DNA from: Scybalomonas sp905214925
GTDB lineage: Bacteria; Bacillota; Clostridia; Lachnospirales; Lachnospiraceae
DNA length: 64,000 nucleotides
NCBI GenBank assembly: GCA_905214925.1
Contig: CAJMOB010000012.1
Coordinates: 33,526-97,525 of the forward strand
Reading direction: 5' to 3'
Shown here: in pieces, positions 43,450 through 53,402 of the stretch
Position numbering within the stretch: the stretch's first letter is position 1
Layout: the number at the start of each line of letters is the position of its first letter
Notes under the pieces: generated by a model
The model's input: the letters and a program-made list of their open reading frames with translations, nothing else
Told to the model about the DNA's origin: nothing
The model's database searches: none
Program-made: the position numbers and the translations under genes

Positions 43450-45030
43450 TTATTTTTTAATTAAATTTTTTTCAACAAGGAAATTATGAGCTACATCTTC
43501 TGGTTTTTGCCCTTCTACATCAACTTGATAATTCATATCCAACATCTCTTCTGTGGTAATCGCATTGTGAAGCCCACTAAGTACCTCTTCTAATTCTGGA
43601 TACTCTTCTAATAATGTTTCGTTATAAATATTCACAGCCTGATATGGAGGGAAAAATCCAATATCATCTTCTAATGCCACTAAGTCTGTTTTTTTCACCA
43701 TAGCATCCGTTTCATAAGCGTCAGTTACATCCACTTCACCAGAAGCAATTGCCTGATATCGAATATTACCAGAAAGCCCTGTAACTTCTTTAAAATGTAC
43801 CCCATATTCTTTCTCTAGTTTTGGAAGTAAATCTTCACGTTCAGTGAATTCCGTTGTACAACCAAAACGCAATTGATTTGCATTTTTAATTAAATCAGAA
43901 ATTGTTTTTAAATCATATTTCTCAGCAATTTCTTTTGTCACAGATAAAACATATGTATTACTACATCCTATGGGTTCAGAAATCGTCATTTGATATTGTT
44001 TTTTCATTTCTTTTTTTACATCATCATACACTTCTTGTGTATCTGTATTCATTGGAAGATTTAATACATTGGCTGTTAAAATTCCTGTATAATCTGTAAA
44101 CATATCAATATCTCCAGCTTTTACAGCAGAAAATGTAATCATTGTTCCATTTAAATTAAATTTTTCTTCCACTGGTATATCCGTATTTGCCTGAATCAAT
44201 TCACTATAGATATATCCAAGTACTAAAGACTCTGTAAAGTTCTCAGAACCAATCACTAGTTTCTCTTCTCCTTTACTTAATGCGGATATCAAAGAAGATC
44301 CTGCTGGTACAATTAATAGGACAACACAAAGTACTACTGCAATCACCTTTTTTACCATACGTTTTTTTAATGGTAAATATACAATCTGATCCGCTGGTTT
44401 TAATCCTTCTGGTGTAATGACTTCCTCTACTTTTCCAAGTACAAAATCCACAGCAAGTGCCAGTAAACAAGCAGGAATCGCTCCTAATAAAACAAGATTC
44501 GCATCATTGGCATTTAGTCCTAAATTAATCATCCATCCAAGTCCACCTGCTCCTGCAAATGCTGCAATTGTTACTGTTCCTACAGCTGTTACTGCCGAAA
44601 TACGCACACCTGCCATAATAAATGGTGCTGCCATTGGAAGCTTAATTTTAAAAAGTTGTTGGGTCTTTGAAAGTCCAATTCCTTTTGCTGCTTCAATTAC
44701 TAATGGATCAATACTTGTAATTCCTGTATAAGTATTTTTAATGATAGGCAAAAGAGCATAGATAACAACCATAATAATAGCGTGTTTTTCCCCAATACCG
44801 ATAAATGGAACCATAAACGCCAATAAACCAATGCTAGGAATGGATTGCATTAAATTGGCAATCCCTATTACAATAGAAGCTACCTTTTTATTTTTAATAA
44901 TAAACAATCCAATTGGTACACCAACGGCCAAGGAAAGAATGACTGCCAAAGCAGTCATTTGTGTGTGTTGAATCAATAACTCTAAAAGTTCTCCTTTTCG
45001 TTCCAGAAACATTTCTAAAAATTCACTCAT
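43450..45030 (-). CDS. Osmoprotectant ABC transporter permease/substrate-binding fusion (OpuC type)
   Basis: 526 residues. The N-terminal permease (about 1-215) contains PSIGLLAFMVP and GIGLSKTQQLFKIKLPMA. A membrane segment (about 228-250) leads to a C-terminal OpuAC-like binding domain (about 255-526) with VIGSENFTESLVLGYI. The fusion is common in Firmicutes. Imports choline, glycine betaine or similar. Its start overlaps the stop of the ATPase gene by four bases. Confidence 0.9.
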   Translation of the reverse strand: MSEFLEMFLERKGELLELLIQHTQMTALAVILSLAVGVPIGLFIIKNKKVASIVIGIANLMQSIPSIGLLAFMVPFIGIGEKHAIIMVVIYALLPIIKNTYTGITSIDPLVIEAAKGIGLSKTQQLFKIKLPMAAPFIMAGVRISAVTAVGTVTIAAFAGAGGLGWMINLGLNANDANLVLLGAIPACLLALAVDFVLGKVEEVITPEGLKPADQIVYLPLKKRMVKKVIAVVLCVVLLIVPAGSSLISALSKGEEKLVIGSENFTESLVLGYIYSELIQANTDIPVEEKFNLNGTMITFSAVKAGDIDMFTDYTGILTANVLNLPMNTDTQEVYDDVKKEMKKQYQMTISEPIGCSNTYVLSVTKEIAEKYDLKTISDLIKNANQLRFGCTTEFTEREDLLPKLEKEYGVHFKEVTGLSGNIRYQAIASGEVDVTDAYETDAMVKKTDLVALEDDIGFFPPYQAVNIYNETLLEEYPELEEVLSGLHNAITTEEMLDMNYQVDVEGQKPEDVAHNFLVEKNLIKK

Positions 45031-46166
45031 AAGGTATCCTCCAATGCTTCTTCATGGCGATATCTCTTACTTAACACAATTAAAAGACTACTTTTTGTTA
45101 AGTATCCTTGTAATTCATATCGATGATTAAGCACAGGAATAATTCCAGATACATTGTAATCGATTGTATCAATGATCTCTTGCAAACTCGTATCTTCATA
45201 TACCCATGTATAATCTTTTGAAATAAAATCATTTAAAGAAGCACTATAGTCTTGGAATTCTTGTAAATCCTCAAGCCATAAGATTCCCTCTAATTTTCTT
45301 TCCTTTCCACTTGTTACGAGTAAACTATCCACTACATTATGTCTCATAATCTGTAAGGCCTGTAATACCGTCCTATTTTTTGAAATTCTTGCGGCTCCTT
45401 TTTTCATAATATCAAAAGCCTTAATATAAGCAGGATTTCCCCAAAGCCTATTTTTTCCAACAAATTCTTCCACATAACGATTGGCTGGATGTTTTAAAAC
45501 TTCTTCTGGACGATCAAACTGAGCAATTTTTCCATTTTGAATAATGCAAATGCGATCCGCCAATTTTATAGCTTCATCCATATCATGTGTTACAAAAACT
45601 ACTGTTTTTGTAAATTGTTTTTGAAGTCTTACAACTTCATTTTGGAGCTCACTTCTTGTCACAGGATCCAATGCTGAAAATGGTTCGTCCATTAAAATCA
45701 ATTCAGAATCTGTAGCAAATGCTCTTGCCACGCCTATACGTTGTCTTTGCCCTCCTGAAAGTTGACAAGGAAAACTATTGCGATACGTATCTGAAGCAAG
45801 ACCTACCATTTCCAATAATTCGGTTACTCTTTCTTCATATTCTTTTTTCTGTTTTCCTCCGATTTTTAAAACTAAATTGATATTTTCCTCTACGGTAAGA
45901 TGTGGAAATAATCCTCCATCTTGAATCACATACCCTATCTTCCGTCTTAATTCAGTATCTTTTTGCTTCTTAATGGATATTCCATCAATCAGAATATCTC
46001 CTTTGTCAATCGAATTTAACTTATTAATCATTTTTAGAAGTGTTGTTTTTCCACAACCACTTGCTCCGATTAAAATAATAAATTCTCCTGATTGAATGGT
46101 CATATTAATGTTATGTAAAACTGCTTTTCCTTTATAACCCTTTGAAACATTTCGAAATTCAATCAT
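45027..46166 (-). CDS. opuCA: Osmoprotectant ABC transporter ATPase OpuCA
   Basis: 379 residues. Walker A GASGCGKTT, signature LSGGQRQRI, Walker B ILMDEPFSALD, then two CBS domains in the C-terminal third (about 255-370), which sense ionic strength in the family. Works with the fused permease/receptor encoded next. No promoter could be assigned with confidence. Confidence 0.9.
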   Translation of the reverse strand: MIEFRNVSKGYKGKAVLHNINMTIQSGEFIILIGASGCGKTTLLKMINKLNSIDKGDILIDGISIKKQKDTELRRKIGYVIQDGGLFPHLTVEENINLVLKIGGKQKKEYEERVTELLEMVGLASDTYRNSFPCQLSGGQRQRIGVARAFATDSELILMDEPFSALDPVTRSELQNEVVRLQKQFTKTVVFVTHDMDEAIKLADRICIIQNGKIAQFDRPEEVLKHPANRYVEEFVGKNRLWGNPAYIKAFDIMKKGAARISKNRTVLQALQIMRHNVVDSLLVTSGKERKLEGILWLEDLQEFQDYSASLNDFISKDYTWVYEDTSLQEIIDTIDYNVSGIIPVLNHRYELQGYLTKSSLLIVLSKRYRHEEALEDTL

Positions 46167-46281
46167 CTTATTTTAAAGACTTCCTTCCTTTTTGAAATAT
46201 ATGTTATTTATAACAGATCCTTTATAAAAAGAGTATAAAAGTAAAAGTGCCCCACATAAAAAATAGATTAAAATATCGTTT

Positions 46282-47175
46282 TTATTGTTCTATAAATTTC
46301 TTTTCTAATTCTAGTAGCCTTTTTTTAATCTCCAATCCTCCACCATACCCAACCAAATCACCATTACTTCCAATAACACGGTGACATGGAATAATAATAG
46401 AAATTGGATTTTTATTATTTGCCATGCCAACAGCTCGACAGGCTTTTTCTGATCCAATTTGCTCTGCAATCTGTTTATAACTTCTCGTTTCCCCATAAGG
46501 AATGGTGCATAATGCCTTCCAATCTTTTCTCTGAAATTCTGTTCCTTTTGGCTCAAGAGGAAGGTTGAATTCTTTTCTCTCACCGTTAAAATATTGCTGT
46601 AACTGCTTATGGGCTTCTTTTATTAAATCCGTTTCTCTTTCTATTTTATTTTTTCTATCTTCCTCTTCTACTGAGAATGTCAGCCCGCTAATTCCTGTTT
46701 CTGTAGCAGAAATTACAACAGTCCCAATCTCGGTCAAATAGGAATAATAATATTCTTCTCCTGTAAACTCTTCAATATTAATCACGTTAATTCCATTTTC
46801 TTTTAATACTCTTACTGTGATTCCGTCCCCTTTGATTTTTGTGTTTGTGAATGTTCCATCATAGATTAAACCACAACCACAACTTGGAGAACGAGTTTGC
46901 AAAATAGCCGTCCCCACGTTATGTTCTTTACAAAGAGCTAGAGAGATTTGTGCTCCTTTTTTATATTCTTTTGTAAAGTCTTCCCCTTCTTTACTGAGCA
47001 CTCGTTCTCCTACGATCTCACAAGGCACACGGGGCACTTTTAACCCTCCCATCACCTCTGGACAAAGAACAATATAATCCTTTCCTTTTAAAAAAGATAC
47101 TAATTTTTCACTATAATTATTTCCACCGTTATATTTACAGTTTACGCCTAATAAACAGTTGCTTACTGCCAACAT
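46282..47175 (-). CDS. DUF523 - methylated-DNA-cysteine methyltransferase fusion
   Basis: 297 residues with two modules. DUF523 spans about 1-140, with Cys-rich motifs SNCLLGVNCKYNG, CPEVMGG and SPSCGCG (C99/C101). Ogt spans about 142-297, opening EYYYSYLTEIGTVVISA like a free Ogt, with PCHRV (C264) as methyl acceptor and RAVGMANNKNP. The frame is continuous without any stop. Ogt removes methyl groups from O6-alkylguanine; DUF523 is uncharacterised. The fusion suggests joint use in alkylation or thiol chemistry. A sequencing frameshift artefact is not indicated but should be tested. Confidence 0.85.
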   Translation of the reverse strand: MLAVSNCLLGVNCKYNGGNNYSEKLVSFLKGKDYIVLCPEVMGGLKVPRVPCEIVGERVLSKEGEDFTKEYKKGAQISLALCKEHNVGTAILQTRSPSCGCGLIYDGTFTNTKIKGDGITVRVLKENGINVINIEEFTGEEYYYSYLTEIGTVVISATETGISGLTFSVEEEDRKNKIERETDLIKEAHKQLQQYFNGERKEFNLPLEPKGTEFQRKDWKALCTIPYGETRSYKQIAEQIGSEKACRAVGMANNKNPISIIIPCHRVIGSNGDLVGYGGGLEIKKRLLELEKKFIEQ

Positions 47176-47210
47176 GAAATCACCTACTTTTTTTATTTTT
47201 ATTATAACAA

Positions 47211-47246
47211 AACAAAGTGTGCTTTACGAGGAGTTTCCTATAACAA
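47211..47246 (-). repeat. Post-terminator short repeat
   Basis: On the minus strand: ATGTTGTTATAGGAAACTCC, TCGTAAAGCACACTTTGTT. It follows the T-run of the ptsG terminator; related copies are near 52916, 58079 and 63903. Confidence 0.6.
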
Positions 47247-47250
47247 CATA

Positions 47251-47299
47251 AAAACGCTCATTCTTACCAAAGTAACATTGTTAAGAATGAGCGTTTTTT
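47251..47299 (-). terminator. Terminator of ptsG
   Basis: AAAACGCTCATTCTTA paired with TAAGAATGAGCGTTTT, seven bases after the stop codon of the PTS gene. Confidence 0.85.
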
Positions 47300-47305
47300 C
47301 GATTG

Positions 47306-49456
47306 CTATTTTACAACAAGAATTTCTTCTCCTGCTGTTACTGATCCAGTTTTTTCTTTAAATTCATTATAGTTATCTGTATTGCTTACAATAATTGGTG
47401 TGATAGTACGATATCCTTCGGAACGGATTCCTTCTAAATCTACTGTTCCAATCACATCGCCTTTCTTTATCTGATCGCCATTTTTGACTTTAATATCATA
47501 ATATTTACCATTTAATTGAACGGTATCAATTCCGATATGAATTAATAATTCAAGCCCTGTATTAGAAACAAGTCCAATGGCATGTTTTGTATCAAATACT
47601 GCTGCAATCGTTCCATCAAAAGGTGCCATAATTGTACCTTCTTCTGGCTCTACCGCAATACCATTTCCTAACATTTTTTCGGAGAATACACCATCTCCTA
47701 CTTCTGAAAGTTCCATGGCTTTTCCTGTAAATGGAGAGCAGATAACCGTTTCTTTCTTGTCTTCTGCTTTCTTCTCATCTTTCTTATTATTAGAAGCAAC
47801 TTCTTCTTTTTTCTCTTCCACAACTGGTGTTGTAACTTCTACAGGCATATCAGATGCGTGTTCTAAATAGTCTTCAAGGTTTGATTTAATAACCGTTACT
47901 TTTGGTCCATAAATGACTTGTACACCATTTCCTTTTAAAATAACACCAGATGCCCCAGATGCTTTTAATACGTCTTGTTTTACTTTCTTTTGATCGCTTA
48001 CAGTAACACGAAGTCTTGTTGCACAACAGTCTAAATCTGTAATATTTGCTTTTCCTCCAAGACCTTCTGTAATCATAGCAGAAACCATATCATCTTCGGA
48101 AAGAGCTTCTCCTGCATTTCCACCTTTTCCATTTTTTGCGTCTAAATCGGAACGTTTATAAAGTTTTACTTCTCCGTCCCCATCTTCACGTCCTGGAGTC
48201 TTTAAGTTTAATTTTCTAATTAAGAAACTAAATAATAAGTAGTATACAATAAAGTAAACAATACCTACTACTACAATATAAATCCAGTTTGTTTTTGCAT
48301 TTCCTTGCATAATACCAAAGAGTGTCATATCAATAAGACCACCTGAGAATGTCATACCGACACCAACACCTAAAATATGCATTAACATATAAGCAAGTCC
48401 TGCAAAAACACAGTGAATCACATATAAAATAGGTGCTACAAAAAGGAAAGTAAATTCAAGTGGTTCTGTAATACCTGTAATCATAGAAGTTAAAGCAGCA
48501 GATAATAAAAGTCCTCCTACGAGTTTCTTTTTCTCTGTTTTTGCGCAATGATACATAGCAAGTGCTGCTCCTGGAAGTCCAAAAATCATAAGAGGGAACT
48601 TACCAGACATAAAACGAGTAGCGGATACTGCAAAATGTTTTGTTGTAGGATCTGCAAGCTGTGCAAAGAAAATATTTTGAGCCCCTTCAACCATTTTTCC
48701 TGCTACTTCCATTGTTCCTCCAACAGAAGTTTGCCAGAATGGTAAGTAGAATACATGATGAAGTCCAAACGGAATTAAAGCACGTTCCATAAGACCATAG
48801 AACCATGTTCCTGCATATCCTGAATTCATAACAAAAGCGCCTAAGTGGTTAATTCCAATCTGTACAGTTGGCCAAACATAGAACATTAAAATACCAACAA
48901 TTAAATAAACAACGGCAGAAATAATTGGTACAAAACGTGTTCCTCCAAAGAAAGAAAGTACCTGTGGCAATTCAATCTTATAGAAACGATTGTGAAGTGC
49001 AGCCACTCCAAGTCCTACAATAATACCACCAAAAACACCCATCTGTAAGGAAGTAATTCCTACAACAGATGTAGTAGAACCAGAAAGCATATTTTCTACG
49101 CCACCATTTGCATTAATTAAAGCTCCAATAGAAGCGTGCATAATAAAGAAGGCTACCACACTAGAAAGTGCTGCTACTTCTTTCTCTTTCTTTGCCATAC
49201 CGATGGCAACACCCATAGCAAATATAATTGGTAAGTTATCAAATACAATACTTCCTGCTGCATTTAAGACAGAAAGAATTGTATAAATAAAAGTTCCTTC
49301 TCCCATAAGACCAACAAGCCCATAAGTTTCAAGCATCGTCTGGTTTGTAAAGGAACCACCAATACCGAGGAAAAGCCCGGCTACTGGAAGAATTGAAATT
49401 GGAAGCATAAAGGATCTTCCAACGCGCTGTAAAACGCCAAAAATTTTGTCTTTCAT
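47306..49456 (-). CDS. ptsG: PTS glucose-type transporter, EIICBA
   Basis: 716 residues in order EIIC (about 1-420), EIIB (about 450-530, phospho-Cys in TDLDCCATRLRV) and EIIA (about 575-716, phospho-His in LLIHIGIDTV). EIIC features such as MERALIPFGLHHVFYLPFW are typical of the glucose/N-acetylglucosamine branch. Imports and phosphorylates the sugar with phosphate from HPr. Located after an antiterminator gene and a RAT site, so it is likely induced by its sugar. Confidence 0.9.
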   Translation of the reverse strand: MKDKIFGVLQRVGRSFMLPISILPVAGLFLGIGGSFTNQTMLETYGLVGLMGEGTFIYTILSVLNAAGSIVFDNLPIIFAMGVAIGMAKKEKEVAALSSVVAFFIMHASIGALINANGGVENMLSGSTTSVVGITSLQMGVFGGIIVGLGVAALHNRFYKIELPQVLSFFGGTRFVPIISAVVYLIVGILMFYVWPTVQIGINHLGAFVMNSGYAGTWFYGLMERALIPFGLHHVFYLPFWQTSVGGTMEVAGKMVEGAQNIFFAQLADPTTKHFAVSATRFMSGKFPLMIFGLPGAALAMYHCAKTEKKKLVGGLLLSAALTSMITGITEPLEFTFLFVAPILYVIHCVFAGLAYMLMHILGVGVGMTFSGGLIDMTLFGIMQGNAKTNWIYIVVVGIVYFIVYYLLFSFLIRKLNLKTPGREDGDGEVKLYKRSDLDAKNGKGGNAGEALSEDDMVSAMITEGLGGKANITDLDCCATRLRVTVSDQKKVKQDVLKASGASGVILKGNGVQVIYGPKVTVIKSNLEDYLEHASDMPVEVTTPVVEEKKEEVASNNKKDEKKAEDKKETVICSPFTGKAMELSEVGDGVFSEKMLGNGIAVEPEEGTIMAPFDGTIAAVFDTKHAIGLVSNTGLELLIHIGIDTVQLNGKYYDIKVKNGDQIKKGDVIGTVDLEGIRSEGYRTITPIIVSNTDNYNEFKEKTGSVTAGEEILVVK

Positions 49457-49502
49457 ACATTTGTCCTCCTTGTTTTTTAATAAATAGCCTTTGTATTATT
49501 AA

Positions 49503-49676
49503 TATAAAAAAACTGAGCCACCTCTATTTTCCTATGTAACCCATTATAAAAATAGTATTTTAGCCCTTTATCATTAGTCCTATTATCGGATTTTTATAAA
49601 GTATTCCCATTTTATATCTGTTTCATACGAAAATAAAGAGAGCTCAGTCCTGCCTGCTTTACCAGTCACACGCTGA
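49503..49676 (-). promoter_or_regulatory. RAT site and terminator before ptsG
   Basis: RAT-like sequence TGTGACTGGTAAAGCAGGCA (minus strand, 49648-49670). Its 3' part ACTGAGC pairs with GGCTCAGT at 49503-49515, followed by T7. Binding of the antiterminator would prevent terminator formation. Confidence 0.7.
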
Positions 49677-49712
49677 TTTTCTTCAACCATATGTGTTCGT
49701 TATTTTATTGTT

Positions 49713-50543
49713 CTACATAGAGATTCTCCGCAAATGAACGGTTAAAAACATCATCTCTTCTTCTGTTATTCTTCTATTATATGTTTTACTAATATGCTCT
49801 TGAATGAGTTTAGCACACTCATAATCCTTTGGATATTGCTTTTTAATCATCTCTTGGAATACAATGTCATCGCTTGTGGTCTCTTTATTCTTAAACAATC
49901 GCTGTCCAAAAAATTTTAAGTGTGTAATAAATCGACTATAATGCAACGAATCTTCATCAAATTCCATATGATAATATTCGGTTACAATCTCCAATATTTT
50001 TTGAATCAATTCGGTAATCTGTACCATACTGCTCATATTCGTATCGAGCTGTGCATTTACAATATGAAGGGCGATAAATCCCGCTTCATCAATGGATAAT
50101 CGAACGCCTAACCGCTGTTCAATTATAGAAAGTGCTTCCACTCCAAGGTTATATTCTTGAGGATAAAAGCATTTTATCTCGGAAAGCATGGCATTTTTAT
50201 ACTCCATATTTTCCTTTTTTCTTGCGATGGCAAAGCTAATATGATCGGTCAATGTAATATAAATGTTATTGTTAAGACGCCGATTCAAAACCTCTTTTGC
50301 ATGATCAATAATATCGGTACAAACTTCTACATAAGAAAGTGGAATCTCTTCTAATAACTCTTGTAACTTATTCATATTCTTAGCACCGTCCATGCGATAC
50401 ACTTTTTCAATAGCTTCTTCGGCTACAATCTCATTTGCTTTTTTTGAAAAACCAATTCCCAAGCCTCGAAGAATGACTTCTTCTCCATTGTCATCCGTTG
50501 CACAGACAATATTATTGTTCACCACTTTTTTGATTTTGTACAC
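49713..50543 (-). CDS. BglG/GlcT-family antiterminator (upstream of ptsG)
   Basis: 276 residues. RNA-binding domain (about 1-55, VYKIKKVVNNNIVC) plus two PRD domains with regulatory His (for example LTDHISFAI and ALHIVNAQ). The GTG at 50543 is preferred: the AGGAGGAGG that would be codons 2-4 of the longer ATG frame is its ribosome binding site. Controlled by its own RAT. Followed by RAT and ptsG, so a GlcT-like role is inferred. Confidence 0.88.
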   Translation of the reverse strand: MYKIKKVVNNNIVCATDDNGEEVILRGLGIGFSKKANEIVAEEAIEKVYRMDGAKNMNKLQELLEEIPLSYVEVCTDIIDHAKEVLNRRLNNNIYITLTDHISFAIARKKENMEYKNAMLSEIKCFYPQEYNLGVEALSIIEQRLGVRLSIDEAGFIALHIVNAQLDTNMSSMVQITELIQKILEIVTEYYHMEFDEDSLHYSRFITHLKFFGQRLFKNKETTSDDIVFQEMIKKQYPKDYECAKLIQEHISKTYNRRITEEEMMFLTVHLRRISM

Positions 50544-50679
50544 TTTTTGCCTCCTCCTCATTTATTCATTCACTTCTCACATCTTTTTCCTAGAAAAAGT
50601 AATCTCTTTTACATTATCTTTTACATTATATAGTGGTCTTATTAAAATTCTTTTTCTATTTTCTATATCGTAGAAAAGG

Positions 50680-50804
50680 CAAGACCATCCCTATAGATAT
50701 ACCAAACAAAGGTACTTATACCCATAGAGATGGTCTTGCCTGCCTTACCAGTCACAAGCCATTATGACTAGTCTCAGTATAACATTAATTCCTTAATATG
50801 ACAA
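50680..50804 (-). promoter_or_regulatory. Promoter, RAT and terminator before the antiterminator gene
   Basis: Promoter TTGTCA (50799-50804), 17 bases, TATACT (50776-50781). RAT CTTGTGACTGGTAAGGCAGG at about 50738-50758. Terminator: GGCAAGACCATC pairs with GATGGTCTTGCC (50680-50742) around a long loop. Confidence 0.75.
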
Positions 50805-50815
50805 GATACTTTTTC

Positions 50816-52780
50816 TTATTTTTCTTCTACAACTTCCTCTTTACGAATGGCTTTTGTACGGATTTCTTCTGTGATCTGTGCGATGAAGTCTTCTAATGAT
50901 TTGATTCCTTCATCTCCTGCAAAACGGCTACGAACAGAAACTGTTCCATCTGCTTCTTCTTGCTGTCCTACCACTAAAAGATATGGAAGTTTTTCAAGTC
51001 TTGCTTCACGAATCTTGTATCCAATCTTTTCAGAACGATTATCTACACTGCAAAGCACTTGATTTTTCTTAAGTTCTGCTGCTACTTTATTGGCATAGTC
51101 TGCATATTTTTCTGAAATTGGTAATACACGAACTTGTTCTGGACATAACCATGTTGGGAATTTTCCAGCATATTTTTCAATTAACCAAGCAAGTGTTCTT
51201 TCATAACATCCCATAGATGTTCTATGGATAATATAAGGACGAGCTTTTTCGCCATTTTGATCGATATAGAACATATCAAACTGTTCTGCGATAGCACAGT
51301 CTAATTGAATTGTGATCATAGTATCTTCTTTTCCATATACGTTCTTTGCTTGGATATCGATCTTAGGTCCATAGAATGCAGCTTCGCCTTCTGCTTCCAC
51401 AAAGTCTAAATTCTTTTCTCTTAATACTTTGCGGATAGTATCCTGTGTTTTTTCCCAGTATTCTTCATCACCTAAATATTTTTCACGGTTGTTTGGATCC
51501 CATTTTGATAAACGATATGTCACATCATCTTGAAGTCCTAATGTTCTCATGCAGTAATCAGAAAGCTCTAAACAAGCGATCATTTCTTCTTCCACTTGAT
51601 CCGGACGAATTACTAAATGACCTTCTGAAATTGTAAACTGACGAACACGAGTTAATCCGTGCATTTCTCCTGAATCTTCATTACGGAATAATGTAGATGT
51701 TTCTCCATAACGGATTGGGAGATCGCGGTAAGAATGTTGTTCTGCTTTATATACATAGTACTGGAATGGACAAGTCATAGGACGAAGAGCCATCACTTCT
51801 TTATCTTTTTCTTCATCTCCAAGAACGAACATACCATCTTTATAATGATCCCAGTGTCCTGAAATTTTATATAAATCAGATTTTGCCATTAATGGTGTTT
51901 TTGTACGAACATATCCACGGTTATTATCTTCTTCATCTTCGATCCATCTTTGAAGTGTTTGAATAATTTTTTGACCCTTTGGCATTAATAAAGGAAGTCC
52001 TTGTCCGATAACATCAACAGTTGTAAAGAGTTTCATCTCTCTTCCTAAACGGTTGTGATCGCGTTTTTTAATATCTTCTAAATGTTCTAAGTAAGCATTT
52101 AATTCTTCTTTTGTAGCGAAAGCTGTTCCATAAATACGTTGTAACTGAGCCTTGTTAGAATCCCCTCTCCAGTATGCCATAGAAGAAGAAATTAATTTAA
52201 ATGCTTTAATTCCTTTTGTATTCATTAAGTGAGGTCCTGCACAAAGATCAGTAAATCCATCGCCTTGACGGTAGAAAGAAATTTCAGCACCTTCTGGTAA
52301 ATCTTCAATTAATTCTACTTTATAAGGTTCCTCTTTTTCTTTTGCAAAAGCAATCGCTTCTTCTCTTGATAAAGTGAAACGCTCTAAACGATTTCCTTCT
52401 TTGATGATTTTTTTCATTTCTTTTTCTAATTTATCTAAATCTTCTTTTGAGAAAGGTTCTGCATCAAAATCATAGTAAAAACCTTCTTCAATGGCTGGTC
52501 CGATTGCTAATTTTGCATTTGGGAATACACGTTTTACCGCCTCTGCTAATACGTGAGAGGCTGTGTGACGAACGACTTGTAACCCTGCTTTATCTTTTGC
52601 TGTTAAAATGTTAAGCTCACAATCTTCTTCTAACACTGTGCGTAAGTCTACAACTTCTCCATTTACTTCTCCTGCACATGCCATACGAGCTAAGCCTTCA
52701 CTAATATCCATTGCAATATCATATACACTTTTTGCTTCTTGATACTCTCTAACAGATCCATCTTTTAATTGAATTTTCAT
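50816..52780 (-). CDS. thrS: Threonyl-tRNA synthetase (T-box controlled copy)
   Basis: 654 residues, full architecture: TGS domain (1-62), editing domain with HTASHVLAEA and CAGPH, class II catalytic core (about 245-530), and C-terminal anticodon-binding domain. Acts in the cytoplasm. Preceded by a T-box leader. A second thrS (61971-63872) about 9 kb away has similar length but clearly different sequence. Confidence 0.94.
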   Translation of the reverse strand: MKIQLKDGSVREYQEAKSVYDIAMDISEGLARMACAGEVNGEVVDLRTVLEEDCELNILTAKDKAGLQVVRHTASHVLAEAVKRVFPNAKLAIGPAIEEGFYYDFDAEPFSKEDLDKLEKEMKKIIKEGNRLERFTLSREEAIAFAKEKEEPYKVELIEDLPEGAEISFYRQGDGFTDLCAGPHLMNTKGIKAFKLISSSMAYWRGDSNKAQLQRIYGTAFATKEELNAYLEHLEDIKKRDHNRLGREMKLFTTVDVIGQGLPLLMPKGQKIIQTLQRWIEDEEDNNRGYVRTKTPLMAKSDLYKISGHWDHYKDGMFVLGDEEKDKEVMALRPMTCPFQYYVYKAEQHSYRDLPIRYGETSTLFRNEDSGEMHGLTRVRQFTISEGHLVIRPDQVEEEMIACLELSDYCMRTLGLQDDVTYRLSKWDPNNREKYLGDEEYWEKTQDTIRKVLREKNLDFVEAEGEAAFYGPKIDIQAKNVYGKEDTMITIQLDCAIAEQFDMFYIDQNGEKARPYIIHRTSMGCYERTLAWLIEKYAGKFPTWLCPEQVRVLPISEKYADYANKVAAELKKNQVLCSVDNRSEKIGYKIREARLEKLPYLLVVGQQEEADGTVSVRSRFAGDEGIKSLEDFIAQITEEIRTKAIRKEEVVEEK

Positions 52781-52915
52781 AATTTTTCTCCCTTTCTTCT
52801 ACATTGTTGTTCATACGATTTTTCATGCTGTTTCACAATAAGAAACTCTATATGATAAGAAACAAAATTTTCTTCTCTACCAGTTGCACATAGCGTTTTT
52901 TTATCTTTTAGGATA

Positions 52916-52948
52916 GCTCGCTTTGCGAGGAATTTCCTATAACATAAA
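52916..52948 (-). repeat. Post-terminator short repeat
   Basis: Minus strand ATGTTATAGGAAATTCCTCG, then CAAAGCGAGC, right after the T-run of the thrS T-box terminator. Confidence 0.6.
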
Positions 52949-53254
52949 AAAAGCACTCCAAATGGAATGCTTTTTCGATCTATACTGCATGAAAACACTC
53001 CATACAGGGACGGGAGCTACCCGCGGTTCCACCCTGTTTGTTTTTCATGTAAAAACCTCTCAATTTAGATGATAACGGAATCACCGTGCCGTATTAGGGC
53101 CACTCCGAGGTGGTTTTCAGACTGATTCTTCACCAAGATTCTTCCAGCTTATTGAATCTCTCTCTGGGATGTTTCCACAGCTTACTGTCCTCTTCAACGT
53201 TTTTTATATTTTTTTATACGTCGTCATTCTACTTCAAATTTTTTTCTCTGTCAA
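52946..53254 (-). promoter_or_regulatory. T-box leader of thrS with promoter and terminator
   Basis: Promoter TTGACA (53249-53254), 17 bases, TAGAAT (53226-53231). T-box core AGGGTGGAACCGCGG at 53021-53035. Terminator AAAAGCATTCCA/TGGAGTGCTTTTT at 52946-52975. An ACC ACC pair at 53109-53114 could provide the Thr specifier; this is by position only. Confidence 0.9.
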
Positions 53255-53402
53255 GACTATTTCCAAAAAAAAGCAATGATTTTTTCTTCCAAACGCTATA
53301 TACGCCCTTATATTCATGATATACTAAAAACGCTCAAATCATCAATACATAATGAGCACTTAGTATATAAATAGAATGAAACAGAAAGGAATTTACAATT
53401 TT

